This document shows positions 48,041-55,514 of a stretch of DNA of 64,000 nucleotides, in pieces. The position numbers were made by a program, and so were the translations under genes. Where the stretch lies: positions 227,137 through 291,136 of the forward strand of contig NZ_BBIS01000012.1 of NCBI RefSeq assembly GCF_000730605.1, given 5' to 3'. Under the pieces are notes generated by a model that worked only from the letters and a program-made list of their open reading frames with translations, was not told the DNA's origin and ran no database searches. The DNA is from Pseudomonas monteilii NBRC 103158 = DSM 14164. GTDB lineage: Bacteria > Pseudomonadota > Gammaproteobacteria > Pseudomonadales > Pseudomonadaceae. Numbering within the stretch: position 1 is the first letter of the stretch; each line of letters begins with the position of its first letter.

Positions 48041-48790
48041 TCAGGCCCCTTGCGCCTCAACCTCTTCATGCACCTGACGCAAACGCTCCCGGCTATTGCT
48101 CAGGTGCATACGCATGGCCATCTTCGCCCCTTCGCTGTCACGCCGGGCAATGGCTTCGTAGATCGCTTCGTGCTCATGCATCAACCGGCTCATGTAATGC
48201 GCCTGGTCATCATGGGCCAACCGCGCCGAATTCAGCCGGGTACGCGGGATGATGCTGGTACCCAGGTGGTTGATGATGTCGGCGAAGTAATGGTTGCCGC
48301 TGGCCTGTGCAATGCGCAGGTGAAACTGGAAGTCTGCCGATACCGCATCGTTGGCATGGGCCGCCCCTTCGTTGAGTTCGTCCAGCGCCGCGCGCATGCC
48401 TGCCAGCTCTTCATCGCTGCGCCGCTGTGCCGCCAGGCCTGCCGACTCGATCTCCAGGGCAATGCGCAATTCCAGCACTGCCAGCACTTCACGCAGGGTG
48501 ACCACGGTGGCCGGGTCGATGCGAAAGCCCCCGGTGGCCGGCGCGTCCAGCACGAAGGTACCGATGCCATGACGGGTCTCGACCTGCCCGGCGGCCTGTA
48601 GGCGCGAGATCGCCTCACGCACCACGGTGCGGCTGACGCCCTCCTCAGCCATGATCTGCGATTCGGTCGGAAGCTTGTCGCCACGCTTGAGCTGGCCACT
48701 GCGAATGCGCTCGGTCAGCACCGTGACCAGTTCCTGGGCCAGACTACGCGGCTTGCGCCGGGTCCTTGCCTGTACCTGCTGCTCTGTCAT
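48041..48790 (-). CDS. GntR family regulator, FadR subfamily (FCD domain)
   Basis: 249 residues. N-terminal winged helix (RSLAQELVTVLTERIRSGQLKRGDKLPTESQIMAEEGVSRTVVREAISRLQAAGQVETRHGIGTFV is the region; key parts PTESQI and SRTVVREA) and a C-terminal FCD domain with metal-ligand residues in DFQFHLRIAQASGN and LMHEHEAIYEAI. ATG 48790 is preferred over GTG 48805. Convergent to the aldarate operon; the shared TTGTACGAT element at kdgD and at its own promoter suggests it represses both and is released by an aldarate or pathway intermediate. Confidence 0.88.
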   Translation of the reverse strand: MTEQQVQARTRRKPRSLAQELVTVLTERIRSGQLKRGDKLPTESQIMAEEGVSRTVVREAISRLQAAGQVETRHGIGTFVLDAPATGGFRIDPATVVTLREVLAVLELRIALEIESAGLAAQRRSDEELAGMRAALDELNEGAAHANDAVSADFQFHLRIAQASGNHYFADIINHLGTSIIPRTRLNSARLAHDDQAHYMSRLMHEHEAIYEAIARRDSEGAKMAMRMHLSNSRERLRQVHEEVEAQGA

Positions 48791-48838
48791 TGCCCTGTGT
48801 TTCACCTTGAAAGACAGCGCTCATCATAGCGCATGCAG

Positions 48839-48847
48839 TTGTACGAT
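48839..48847. promoter_or_regulatory. GntR operator half-site in the gntR promoter
   Basis: TTGTACGAT repeats exactly the right arm of the kdgD operator, 49 bases upstream of the gntR start; the left arm is degenerate. This fits weaker autoregulation by the same protein. The remaining gap to 48975 holds no gene. Confidence 0.55.
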
Positions 48848-48975
48848 CACATACACCCGGTGCGGTATTTATTGCACATCCCTGCCGCCCCACCTTGGGA
48901 AAAGCTGGCCCAAAGCCAGTGCAAGCCTGTACTGTGCGCCTTTGCGCTCACTCATCCATGGAAGGAAGACCCGGC

Positions 48976-49190
48976 ATGAAAGCCCACGACCGCCTGCTGC
49001 TCGCCAGCGGCCTGCTGATCCCCCTCTGGCTGCTGGCCGGTGTATGGCTCACTGCCCAGGCCTACCCCGGCTACGACCACCTGCAACAGGCCATGAGCCA
49101 ACTCGGCGCCGTTTGATCTGGGTCGCCGGCCTGGCCTGGGCCAGCCTGCGAAAGCCTGCCTCCAGCCCGCTGCGCATGGCGGTGATCTGA
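48976..49190 (+). pseudogene. Remnant of a DUF998-type membrane protein gene
   Basis: A 46-codon frame (48976-49116) has GGAAG upstream and encodes MKAHDRLLLASGLLIPLWL, one hydrophobic helix, then YPGYDHLQQAMSQLGAV before a stop. This looks like the first helix and the conserved YPGYxHxxQxMSxLGA motif of DUF998 proteins, which normally have about 200 residues and six helices. A shifted frame continues LIWVAGLAWASLRKP to a stop at 49190, as if an internal segment had been lost. Probably non-functional. Confidence 0.55.
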
Positions 49191-49264
49191 CGGCAAACTG
49201 CTGGCCCCCGGTCTTGAAAAGCGAAGGCAAACTTCCTTCCTCTTCAGATGCTTAGGACAGCAAC

Positions 49265-49594
49265 ATGCGAGTACTTCTAGCAACGTTGGCCGGTTGCCTG
49301 CTGGCCACGCTCGCTTTCGGCGCCCAAGCCCGGGCGCCAAGCCAGAACGATCGCCACACCTGCACCTGGGGTGCGCAGATAGCCGCCGAAGCCCAACAGG
49401 CCAAGCTTTCCGGAGTAACGCTGTATGCCACGCGAAAGAAGCTGCAGGTACGCAAATTCCCCAAACCTTGGATGCGCATGACCGCCTTCGGTATCACCGA
49501 GCAGACCTACAACAGCCGCTCGCGGCTAAAGCCGTCGGCAATCAGGCAGACTTACTATGAGCAGTGCGTTCAGCACGCTGTAGCAAGAAGATAA
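49265..49594 (+). CDS. Small exported protein of unknown function
   Basis: 109 residues. Signal peptide MRVLLATLAGCLLATLAFGAQA, mature part about 87 residues, rich in basic residues, with two cysteines (CTWGAQIA and YEQCVQHA) that could form a disulphide. The core RKFPKPWMRMTAFGITEQTYNSRSRLKPSAIRQTYYEQC recalls a Pseudomonas-restricted family of small periplasmic proteins, named here only from memory. AGGAC lies 7 bases before the ATG. No operon partner. Confidence 0.7.
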   Translation: MRVLLATLAGCLLATLAFGAQARAPSQNDRHTCTWGAQIAAEAQQAKLSGVTLYATRKKLQVRKFPKPWMRMTAFGITEQTYNSRSRLKPSAIRQTYYEQCVQHAVARR

Positions 49595-49659
49595 TTTGTT
49601 ATTTATCAAATGGTTATGCAATAAACTTTAGAGCCAGTCTTGAGTAACGACAGGCCGCT

Positions 49660-49821
49660 TCAAGGCCGCCAAGGGGCTCCGGCCTTGAAGCGGTCTTCCA
49701 GCCAGGCCTTGAATACCCCAAGTGCCGCTGTATTCAGGCGCGCGGTCGGCCGCACCAGGTGAATGCCCGCTGCCACATCCAGTTGCCACTGCGGCAACAC
49801 CCGCACCAGGCGGTGCTTGCA
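49660..49821 (-). pseudogene. C-terminal remnant of a LysR family regulator
   Basis: Reading leftward from 49821 an open frame gives CKHRLVRVLPQWQLDVAAGI, then HLVRPTARLNTAALGVFKAWLEDRFKAG and a stop at 49660-49662. This is the typical last 50 residues of LysR effector domains (LVRVLPxWxxxxxGIxLVxPxxRxxxxxVRAFxDxL). There is no start or helix-turn-helix; the frame meets the promoter of an oppositely oriented, unrelated lysR gene at about 49822. A break point of the accessory region. Confidence 0.75.
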
Positions 49822-49871
49822 TTTGTTAATCTGATAAAGACATTTTGAATAGTGATAAAGCCATTCACCCC

Positions 49872-50780
49872 ATGGATGAACTGCGCAAGATCGACCTCAA
49901 CCTGCTGCTGGCCCTTCACGCGCTGCTCAGCGAGAAACACGTGACCCGCGCCGCCCTGCGCCTGCACCGCAGCCAACCGGCGGTAAGCCACGCCCTGGCG
50001 CAGTTGCGCAAACACTTCGACGACCCCTTGCTGGTTCGCCAGAACGGCCGCATGGCGCTCACCACACTCGCCCAGTCGCTGGCCACCCCGCTGCAGGATG
50101 CGCTGGGTAGCCTCAATGGCCTGCTCGCCACCCCCCAGTTCGACCCAGCCAAGGCCCAGCGCCGCTTCAGGCTGTCGCTGTCCGACTACTCGTCGCGCAT
50201 TATCCTGCCACCCCTGATGCGCCATCTGCGCCAGGTCGCCCCCGGGGTAGACCTGGCCATCAGCCAGGCCAGCCGCGAAACCATGCTGGCCCAACTGCTC
50301 GATGGCGAACTGGACCTGGCCTTGGGCATCTTCCCGGACCGGTCCCAAGGCATCACTACCCAGCCGCTGTTTGCCGACAGCTTCATCAGCGTCGCCGACC
50401 GCCAGGTCCTGCCAGCCAGCGGCGGCTTGGCGCTGGAAGACTGGCTGGCGCGCCCGCATGTACTGATGGCCATGCGCCCGGACGCCTTCGATGAGATTGA
50501 ACGTGCGCTGGCGGCCCAAGGCTTGCGCCGTCGAATTGCCCTGGCCTTGCCGCACTGGAGCGCAGCGGTGGAGGTACTGGCCGGTACCGACCTGATCCTT
50601 ACCGTGGCCAGCCGCGCCGTAGGCTCGCTGCACCCGCATTCGGCGTTACGCCAGTTCGAGCCGCCGCTGGCAATCCCCTCGTTCGACTACCAGCAAGCCT
50701 GGCACAGCCGCAAGGACAACGACCCCGGGCATCGCTGGCTACGCGAAACCGTGTGGGCCTGCAGCCAACCGGGGTGCTGA
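49872..50780 (+). CDS. LysR family transcriptional regulator
   Basis: 302 residues. Winged helix MDELRKIDLNLLLALHALLSEKHVTRAALRLHRSQPAVSHALAQLRKHFDDPLLVR belongs to the NahR/NodD/LinR-like branch (the RKIDLNLL start and DPLLVRxGR are typical). The effector domain follows. ATG 49872 is used; a TTG-led extension to 49845 is less likely. No clear ribosome site. It is convergent with the DUF606 transporter gene, stop codons one base from overlap. Target unknown. Confidence 0.85.
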   Translation: MDELRKIDLNLLLALHALLSEKHVTRAALRLHRSQPAVSHALAQLRKHFDDPLLVRQNGRMALTTLAQSLATPLQDALGSLNGLLATPQFDPAKAQRRFRLSLSDYSSRIILPPLMRHLRQVAPGVDLAISQASRETMLAQLLDGELDLALGIFPDRSQGITTQPLFADSFISVADRQVLPASGGLALEDWLARPHVLMAMRPDAFDEIERALAAQGLRRRIALALPHWSAAVEVLAGTDLILTVASRAVGSLHPHSALRQFEPPLAIPSFDYQQAWHSRKDNDPGHRWLRETVWACSQPGC

Positions 50781-51299
50781 TCAACCTTCTGGCTGCTTCA
50801 CCACCGCTGCGGCACTGGCCGGTGTCGCCGTCGCCCAGGTGCCCTGCACCAGCAGCACGCCACATAAAATCAGCACCACGCCCGCCAGCCTGGCCAGGTT
50901 GAGTGGCTTGCCAGCCAACCCCATTACCCCAAAATGGTCGGCCAGCACTGCGGTGATGATCTGCCCTGCCACGACCAGTACCAGGAAGCCCGCAGCCCCC
51001 AGCCTTGGGGTAAGTGCAGCAGCACCGGCCACATACAGTGCCCCCAGAACACCCCCTACCCACAGCCACCAGGGCCCCTGCAGCGCCTTGCCCATGTCCG
51101 GTGCAGGCACCCTCAGAACCAGCAGGGCAAGAATCACCACCAGCGAACTCACCGTCAACGAGGTGAACGCCCCCCATAACCAGTGCCCCAATGCCCGGCC
51201 TACGGCAGCGTTAGCGGTGGCCTGAAAGGGCAGTACGGCACCGGCAAACAACGCCAGGGCAAGCGGCAGAACCAACAGAAGCATGGATTTACTGAACAT
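50781..51299 (-). CDS. DMT family transporter, DUF606 (YdcZ-like)
   Basis: 172 residues with five hydrophobic segments: LLLVLPLALALFAGAVLP, LWGAFTSLTVSSLVVILALLVL, WWLWVGGVLGALYVAGAAAL, GAAGFLVLVVAGQIITAVLADHFG and LARLAGVVLILCGVLLVQG. The pattern PFQATANAAVGRALGHWLWGAFTSLTVS is typical of DUF606 small drug/metabolite transporter halves. Members act as single or paired 5-TM proteins with unknown substrates. Its start at 51299 faces the promoter of the MarR-led operon. Confidence 0.87.
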   Translation of the reverse strand: MFSKSMLLLVLPLALALFAGAVLPFQATANAAVGRALGHWLWGAFTSLTVSSLVVILALLVLRVPAPDMGKALQGPWWLWVGGVLGALYVAGAAALTPRLGAAGFLVLVVAGQIITAVLADHFGVMGLAGKPLNLARLAGVVLILCGVLLVQGTWATATPASAAAVVKQPEG

Positions 51300-51459
51300 G
51301 GCCGTGCCTTTTCAACGTGTTGATGACCGCCATCATCGTGCAATGCACCAAGCTGATGGAAATCAAAATCATGCACATGAACTATTCGTAGCATGTATGA
51401 AAACCAGACATGCAACGCACTAATTCAACAGCTGTCGCAGCCCTGTAACGCAAGCACTG

Positions 51460-51487
51460 TTGACTTACTAAGGCACCAAGATAAACT
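51460..51487 (+). promoter_or_regulatory. Candidate sigma-70 promoter of the marR-led biosynthetic operon
   Basis: TTGACT (51460-51465) and TAAACT (51482-51487) are separated by 16 bases. The predicted transcript would start close to 51494, next to the ATG used for marR. Inverted AAGGC/GCCTT (51470-51474 and 51490-51494) overlaps the core promoter and could be a MarR site. Confidence 0.5.
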
Positions 51488-51494
51488 GCGCCTT

Positions 51495-52004
51495 ATGAAT
51501 ATTCTTGAGAACAAGCATCACATCATGCTCGACGCACTGGCAGAGGCCCCTGCCGACGCCAGGCAAAGCGTGCGCCTGTGTTTCGAACTGCTGTCCGCGG
51601 CTGCAGCAATCAACCGCGTGTGCGCGGTTCGCCTGGCTCGCCATAACTTGTCGGAGGGGCGTTTCGCCATCTTGCTGACGTTGCAAGCGGCTGGCGGACG
51701 CTTGTCGCCACTGGAACTGGCGACGCGTCTGGCGATCACTTCGGGCACCGTCACCGGTCTGCTCGACGGCCTGCAAGGCGACGGCTTCATCAAGCGCCGC
51801 AAGGATGCCCACGACCGTCGCAAACTGAGCATCAGCCTTACCCCGGCAGGTGTTTCTGTCCTGGACGCGGTATTCGCCGAACACACCGACTGGATCGGCA
51901 CGATCATGCACACGCTGGACAACACACAACGGGAAGCCCTTTCCGCCGCGCTACAGGCACTTTCGGCGAGCCCTGCCCTGGCATTGCCACCCGACAAGGA
52001 CTGA
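51495..52004 (+). CDS. MarR family transcriptional regulator
   Basis: 169 residues from the chosen start. Winged helix seen in GRFAILLTLQAAGGRLSPLELATRLAITSGTVTGLLDGLQGDGFIKRRKDAHDRRKLSISLTPAG, with the DRR wing motif. The start is uncertain: ATG 51495 fits family length but has no ribosome site and would be almost leaderless; ATG 51393 lies upstream of the candidate promoter, and ATG 51525 is also possible. It is 36 bases before the N-acyl amino acid synthase gene on the same strand, so it probably controls this operon. Confidence 0.82.
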   Translation: MNILENKHHIMLDALAEAPADARQSVRLCFELLSAAAAINRVCAVRLARHNLSEGRFAILLTLQAAGGRLSPLELATRLAITSGTVTGLLDGLQGDGFIKRRKDAHDRRKLSISLTPAGVSVLDAVFAEHTDWIGTIMHTLDNTQREALSAALQALSASPALALPPDKD

Positions 52005-52040
52005 AGCCAATACCCCCGTCAAACCACAAGGAGGTGGATG

Positions 52041-52970
52041 ATGTTGCAGAATCAGAGCGTACTGGCACGAATCGGCAGGAAGCCGCGCGTGCACAGCGAG
52101 CGCGACCAGGTAAGGCGGCGCCAGGCCTGGCTTGAAGCCTGCCTGCCAGCAGCACTCTACCGGCGGCTGTTCATTCGCCGCCTCTGCAGCCAGCCGCTAG
52201 CCATTGAAGGCTTCAGCTTTCGACCGGTGCAGAATCTGTATGAACTCGAGCAGGCCCTGCGCCTGGTCAACGACAGCTATGCCCGTCGCGGCATTGCTAC
52301 TGTGTGCCGCGCCGGCATGCGCTTCTCACCTTTTCACCTGCTACCTGGCACCACCACGTTCGTGGCACTGAAAGGTGACCAGGTGGTGGGGACCGTGTCA
52401 CTGATCGAAGACTCGCCGCTCGGTTTGCCGCTCGAAGACGTGCATGTCAACGAAGCGGTGTTGCAACGCCTGGGCGGTGGCCGCCTGGCCGAAGTCGGCA
52501 CCCTGGCGGTCTGTAGCCACTACAAAGGCAAAGGCGTGCCCCTCATGCTGTACAACGCCATGTTCCGTTGGGCCATGGATCATCGCCGGGTAAGTAGCCT
52601 GCTGATTGCCGTGCACCCTCGCGCCGCCGGCTTCTACCGCAACGTGCTGTTCTTTTCGCCCATTGGCCCCGTTCAGACCTACACCAAGCTCAACAATGCC
52701 CTGTCGCTACCCCTGGCCTTGAACCTGAACCAGGCACGCCAGGTGTTCGCCAAGGTCTACCAGCACCCAGGGCTGGGCTTTACCGTCGAGCAGCAGCACA
52801 CCGATCTTTTCGACTTCTTCTGCGCACGGCATTTCCCGCACATCCAGTTGCCCGTCGCGCGGCCTCAAACCCACTGGAGCACTGACGAAGTGCTCACCCA
52901 CATGGCGCGTTGCGGCACCTCGCCGCGCCATCTGACGCCGCGGGTACGGCGGGTTCTGCAACTGGATTGA
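52041..52970 (+). CDS. N-acyl amino acid synthase, FeeM-like (GNAT-related acyltransferase)
   Basis: 309 residues. The middle resembles the FeeM/autoinducer-synthase-like acyltransferase fold: RPVQNLYELEQALRLVNDSYARRGI, GTTTFVALKGDQVVGTVSLIEDSPLGLPLE, AEVGTLAVCSHYKGKGVPLMLYNAMFRWA and AVHPRAAGFYRNVLFF. FeeM joins a long-chain acyl group from acyl carrier protein to the amino group of tyrosine. No ACP gene is adjacent, so it would use primary-metabolism acyl-ACP. AAGGAGG sits 6 bases before ATG 52041 (ATG 52038 is alternative). First enzyme of the cluster. Confidence 0.75.
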   Translation: MLQNQSVLARIGRKPRVHSERDQVRRRQAWLEACLPAALYRRLFIRRLCSQPLAIEGFSFRPVQNLYELEQALRLVNDSYARRGIATVCRAGMRFSPFHLLPGTTTFVALKGDQVVGTVSLIEDSPLGLPLEDVHVNEAVLQRLGGGRLAEVGTLAVCSHYKGKGVPLMLYNAMFRWAMDHRRVSSLLIAVHPRAAGFYRNVLFFSPIGPVQTYTKLNNALSLPLALNLNQARQVFAKVYQHPGLGFTVEQQHTDLFDFFCARHFPHIQLPVARPQTHWSTDEVLTHMARCGTSPRHLTPRVRRVLQLD

Positions 52971-53020
52971 GCTGCCCGCACCGCGCTCCACACCACACGA
53001 CTTTCATGGAGGATACGTTC

Positions 53021-53887
53021 ATGGACATGGGATTGCTGCGCGCGATCTACAGGGAAATTACCCTAAGGCACCCGCTGGTGCGCACGCCTGAGCCTGATCT
53101 GGTAATGGCCGACGACGCCTGTGTCTCGGCTTACGCCGACAGTGCAGGCCAAGGCCAGGCGCTGTCCGGTACGTACCTGTACCACTGCGCCCAGATGTGC
53201 GCGTTGATCAAACCGGGCGATGTCGTGCTGGACATCGGCTGTGGCCCAGCCAGCCTGCTGCTGCAACTGGCCCGCCTGAACCCGAGGGCCGAATTCATCG
53301 GCACCGACCTGTCGGCCACCATGCTCGAGGTGGGGCAGGCCTCGATTCGCCAGCAAGGCATCGACAACGTCGAACTGCGCGAGGAAGACATGACTCGCCT
53401 GGCCGGTATCGCCGACCGTAGCGTTGACGTGGTGATCTCTTCGATGGCGCTGCATCACCTGGCCGATCTCGCTCAACTGGAAGCTACGTTTCGCAACATC
53501 GCACGCGTGCTCCGCAATGACCGGGCCATCTACCTGAACGACTTTGGCCGGCTCAAGTCGGTCGAGTCGGTGGACTATTTTGTCAGCCGCGCCAGTGATG
53601 GAGCCGACCAGGCCACACTGCTCGACTACCGCAACTCGCTGTTGGCTGCTTTCTCTCTGGAAGAGTTCCAGACCCTTGCCGCCAGCTACCTGGGCCCCTG
53701 TGCCAAGGTTTACAGCACGGCGGTCAGCCCGCTGATGATGGTGATCCGCACCCCCAAGCGGCGCTGTGTGGCAGCGATGAAGGGCGAATTTCGGCGACGC
53801 TACCGCGATTTGCCACGCAGCCGCCGGGCCGATGTCGACCAACTGCGCCTGTTCCTTGGCATGGGAGGCCTGGCAAGTGCGTTCTGA
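53021..53887 (+). CDS. Class I SAM-dependent methyltransferase
   Basis: 288 residues. SAM motif I VVLDIGCGPASLL (about residues 68-80), acidic end of beta-2 in FIGTDLSATML, motif with VELREEDMTRLAGI, and VVISSMALHHLADL. The N-terminal about 60 residues form a separate lid. Start at 53021 has GGAGG 8 bases upstream. O-, N- or C-methylation cannot be told from sequence. The next gene begins inside its last codons (11-bp overlap), so they are co-translated. Confidence 0.87.
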   Translation: MDMGLLRAIYREITLRHPLVRTPEPDLVMADDACVSAYADSAGQGQALSGTYLYHCAQMCALIKPGDVVLDIGCGPASLLLQLARLNPRAEFIGTDLSATMLEVGQASIRQQGIDNVELREEDMTRLAGIADRSVDVVISSMALHHLADLAQLEATFRNIARVLRNDRAIYLNDFGRLKSVESVDYFVSRASDGADQATLLDYRNSLLAAFSLEEFQTLAASYLGPCAKVYSTAVSPLMMVIRTPKRRCVAAMKGEFRRRYRDLPRSRRADVDQLRLFLGMGGLASAF

Positions 53888-55514
53888 GCCGAAGGGGCTG
53901 CAAGCCGCCTTGGCAGCCTGGCGCGCGGTGCTGGGTGACGCCCATGTACAGAGTGACGCCAGCACGCTGTGCCAGCTGAGCCAGGACACCATGCGCTCGC
54001 CCGCCCATGCCAGTGCCAGGCTCAGGCCAGCCAGCAGCGAGCAGGTAGCTGCCTGCCTGGCCATTGCACACCTGCACGGTGTCGCGGTGCAGCCGGTAAG
54101 CACAGGCCACAACTGGGGCTATGGCGGCGTGGCAACGCTTCACGAGCGCTGCGTGCAACTTGACCTGTCGCGCATGGACAAGATCCTTGCCTTCGACGAG
54201 GCTCTGGGTGTGGTCACCCTTGAACCAGGCGTTACCCAGGCCGCGCTGGCCGATTACCTGGCCAGTCGCAACCTGCCATTCCTTACGCCAGTCACCGGCG
54301 CAGGGCCCACCTGCAGTGTGTTGGCCAACGCGCTGGAACGCGGCTTTGGCATCACACCGTTAACGGACCACTGGCAAGCCGTCATGGGCCTTGAAGCCAT
54401 TCTGCCCGATGGCCAACGCTATCGCTCGCCGATGTGGGCAACGGGCACCACCGCCTGCTTCAAGTGGGGCATCGGCCCTTACCTGGACGGCCTGTTCAGC
54501 CAGAGCGGGCTGGGGGTGGTGACACACATGTCGATCGCCTTGGTCAAGCGCCCACAGGTCGTGCAACCGTTCTATTTCTGGGTGGATTCGGCGGCACAGC
54601 TCCCGGCCGCCCTCGATGGCGTCAAGCGTATTCTGGAACGTTGCGGCAGCCAGGTGGGCGGCATCAACCTGATGAACAGCACGCGTCTGCTAAGCATGGC
54701 CTACGACACCCGGCCCCTTACCCAACTGGATCAGGCCGAACGCAACGCCGCCGCGCAATCGCTCGCATTGCCCGCCTGGATGGGGGTAGGTTCGATCTAC
54801 TGCGAACGGGCGCAGCTGGCTTCGCTCAAGGGCATCATCCGCAGCGAACTGCGGCGGTTTTGCAGCCGTTACCTGTTCCGCAGCCAACGCCAGCTGGCGC
54901 TGGCTGAGCGCGCCTTGCGTCTACTGCCGGGGGCCTGGTCCAGACGTTGGCAACTGACCCTGAGCAAACTGCGCATGGGCGTTGAACTGATGGAAGGCCA
55001 GCCGAACCAGGTGGCACTGCCGCTGGCTTACGCCGCAGGTGCGCAACCGCAGCAAGGCGCCTTGCTCGACCCGGCCCGGGACAACTGCGGCCTGATCTGG
55101 TACGCGCCTATCCTGCCTCTGCGCAGCCAGCAGGTAGCCACCTTCGTCTCGCACATGGAACAGGCTTGCGAAACCCATCGCATGCCCTGCCCGGTTACCC
55201 TCACCACCTTGTCAGGCCGCGCAATCGACTGCACCGTGCCGTTACTGTTCGACCGCAACGATGCCCCCGCCAGCAGCCGCGCCGAAGACTGCTACCGACA
55301 GTTGTTCCGCACAGGTAAACAGCAAGGCGTACTGCCCTATCGGCTTCCCCTGGCCTTCATGGGCTTGCTGAGCGAAACACAAGCGCCTGCCTGGCAACTC
55401 GGGCAGCGCATCAAGGATGCGCTGGACCCAGAGCACCTGCTCGCGCCAGGGCGTTATTGCCCGTTGGCGTCCGCCCCCTACTGCCAACCTGCTGTCCTGG
55501 AGCCTCAGCAATGA
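53877..55514 (+). CDS. FAD-binding oxidase of the VAO/PCMH family
   Basis: 545 residues. A GTG start at 53877 with GGGAGG 7 bases upstream overlaps the methyltransferase gene. FAD-binding PP domain: SARLRPASSEQVAACLAIAHLHGVAVQPVSTGHNWGYGG, GVVTLEPGVTQAALADYL and GLGVVTHMSIAL. The C-terminal cap ends ALDPEHLLAPGRY, as in vanillyl-alcohol oxidase and p-cresol methylhydroxylase. Such enzymes oxidise phenolic or amine carbons, dehydrogenate or form covalent C-O/C-C links in natural product pathways. No obvious Tat signal. Substrate unknown; if the acyl amino acid carries a phenol, this would be a natural target. Confidence 0.82.
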   Translation: MRSEPKGLQAALAAWRAVLGDAHVQSDASTLCQLSQDTMRSPAHASARLRPASSEQVAACLAIAHLHGVAVQPVSTGHNWGYGGVATLHERCVQLDLSRMDKILAFDEALGVVTLEPGVTQAALADYLASRNLPFLTPVTGAGPTCSVLANALERGFGITPLTDHWQAVMGLEAILPDGQRYRSPMWATGTTACFKWGIGPYLDGLFSQSGLGVVTHMSIALVKRPQVVQPFYFWVDSAAQLPAALDGVKRILERCGSQVGGINLMNSTRLLSMAYDTRPLTQLDQAERNAAAQSLALPAWMGVGSIYCERAQLASLKGIIRSELRRFCSRYLFRSQRQLALAERALRLLPGAWSRRWQLTLSKLRMGVELMEGQPNQVALPLAYAAGAQPQQGALLDPARDNCGLIWYAPILPLRSQQVATFVSHMEQACETHRMPCPVTLTTLSGRAIDCTVPLLFDRNDAPASSRAEDCYRQLFRTGKQQGVLPYRLPLAFMGLLSETQAPAWQLGQRIKDALDPEHLLAPGRYCPLASAPYCQPAVLEPQQ

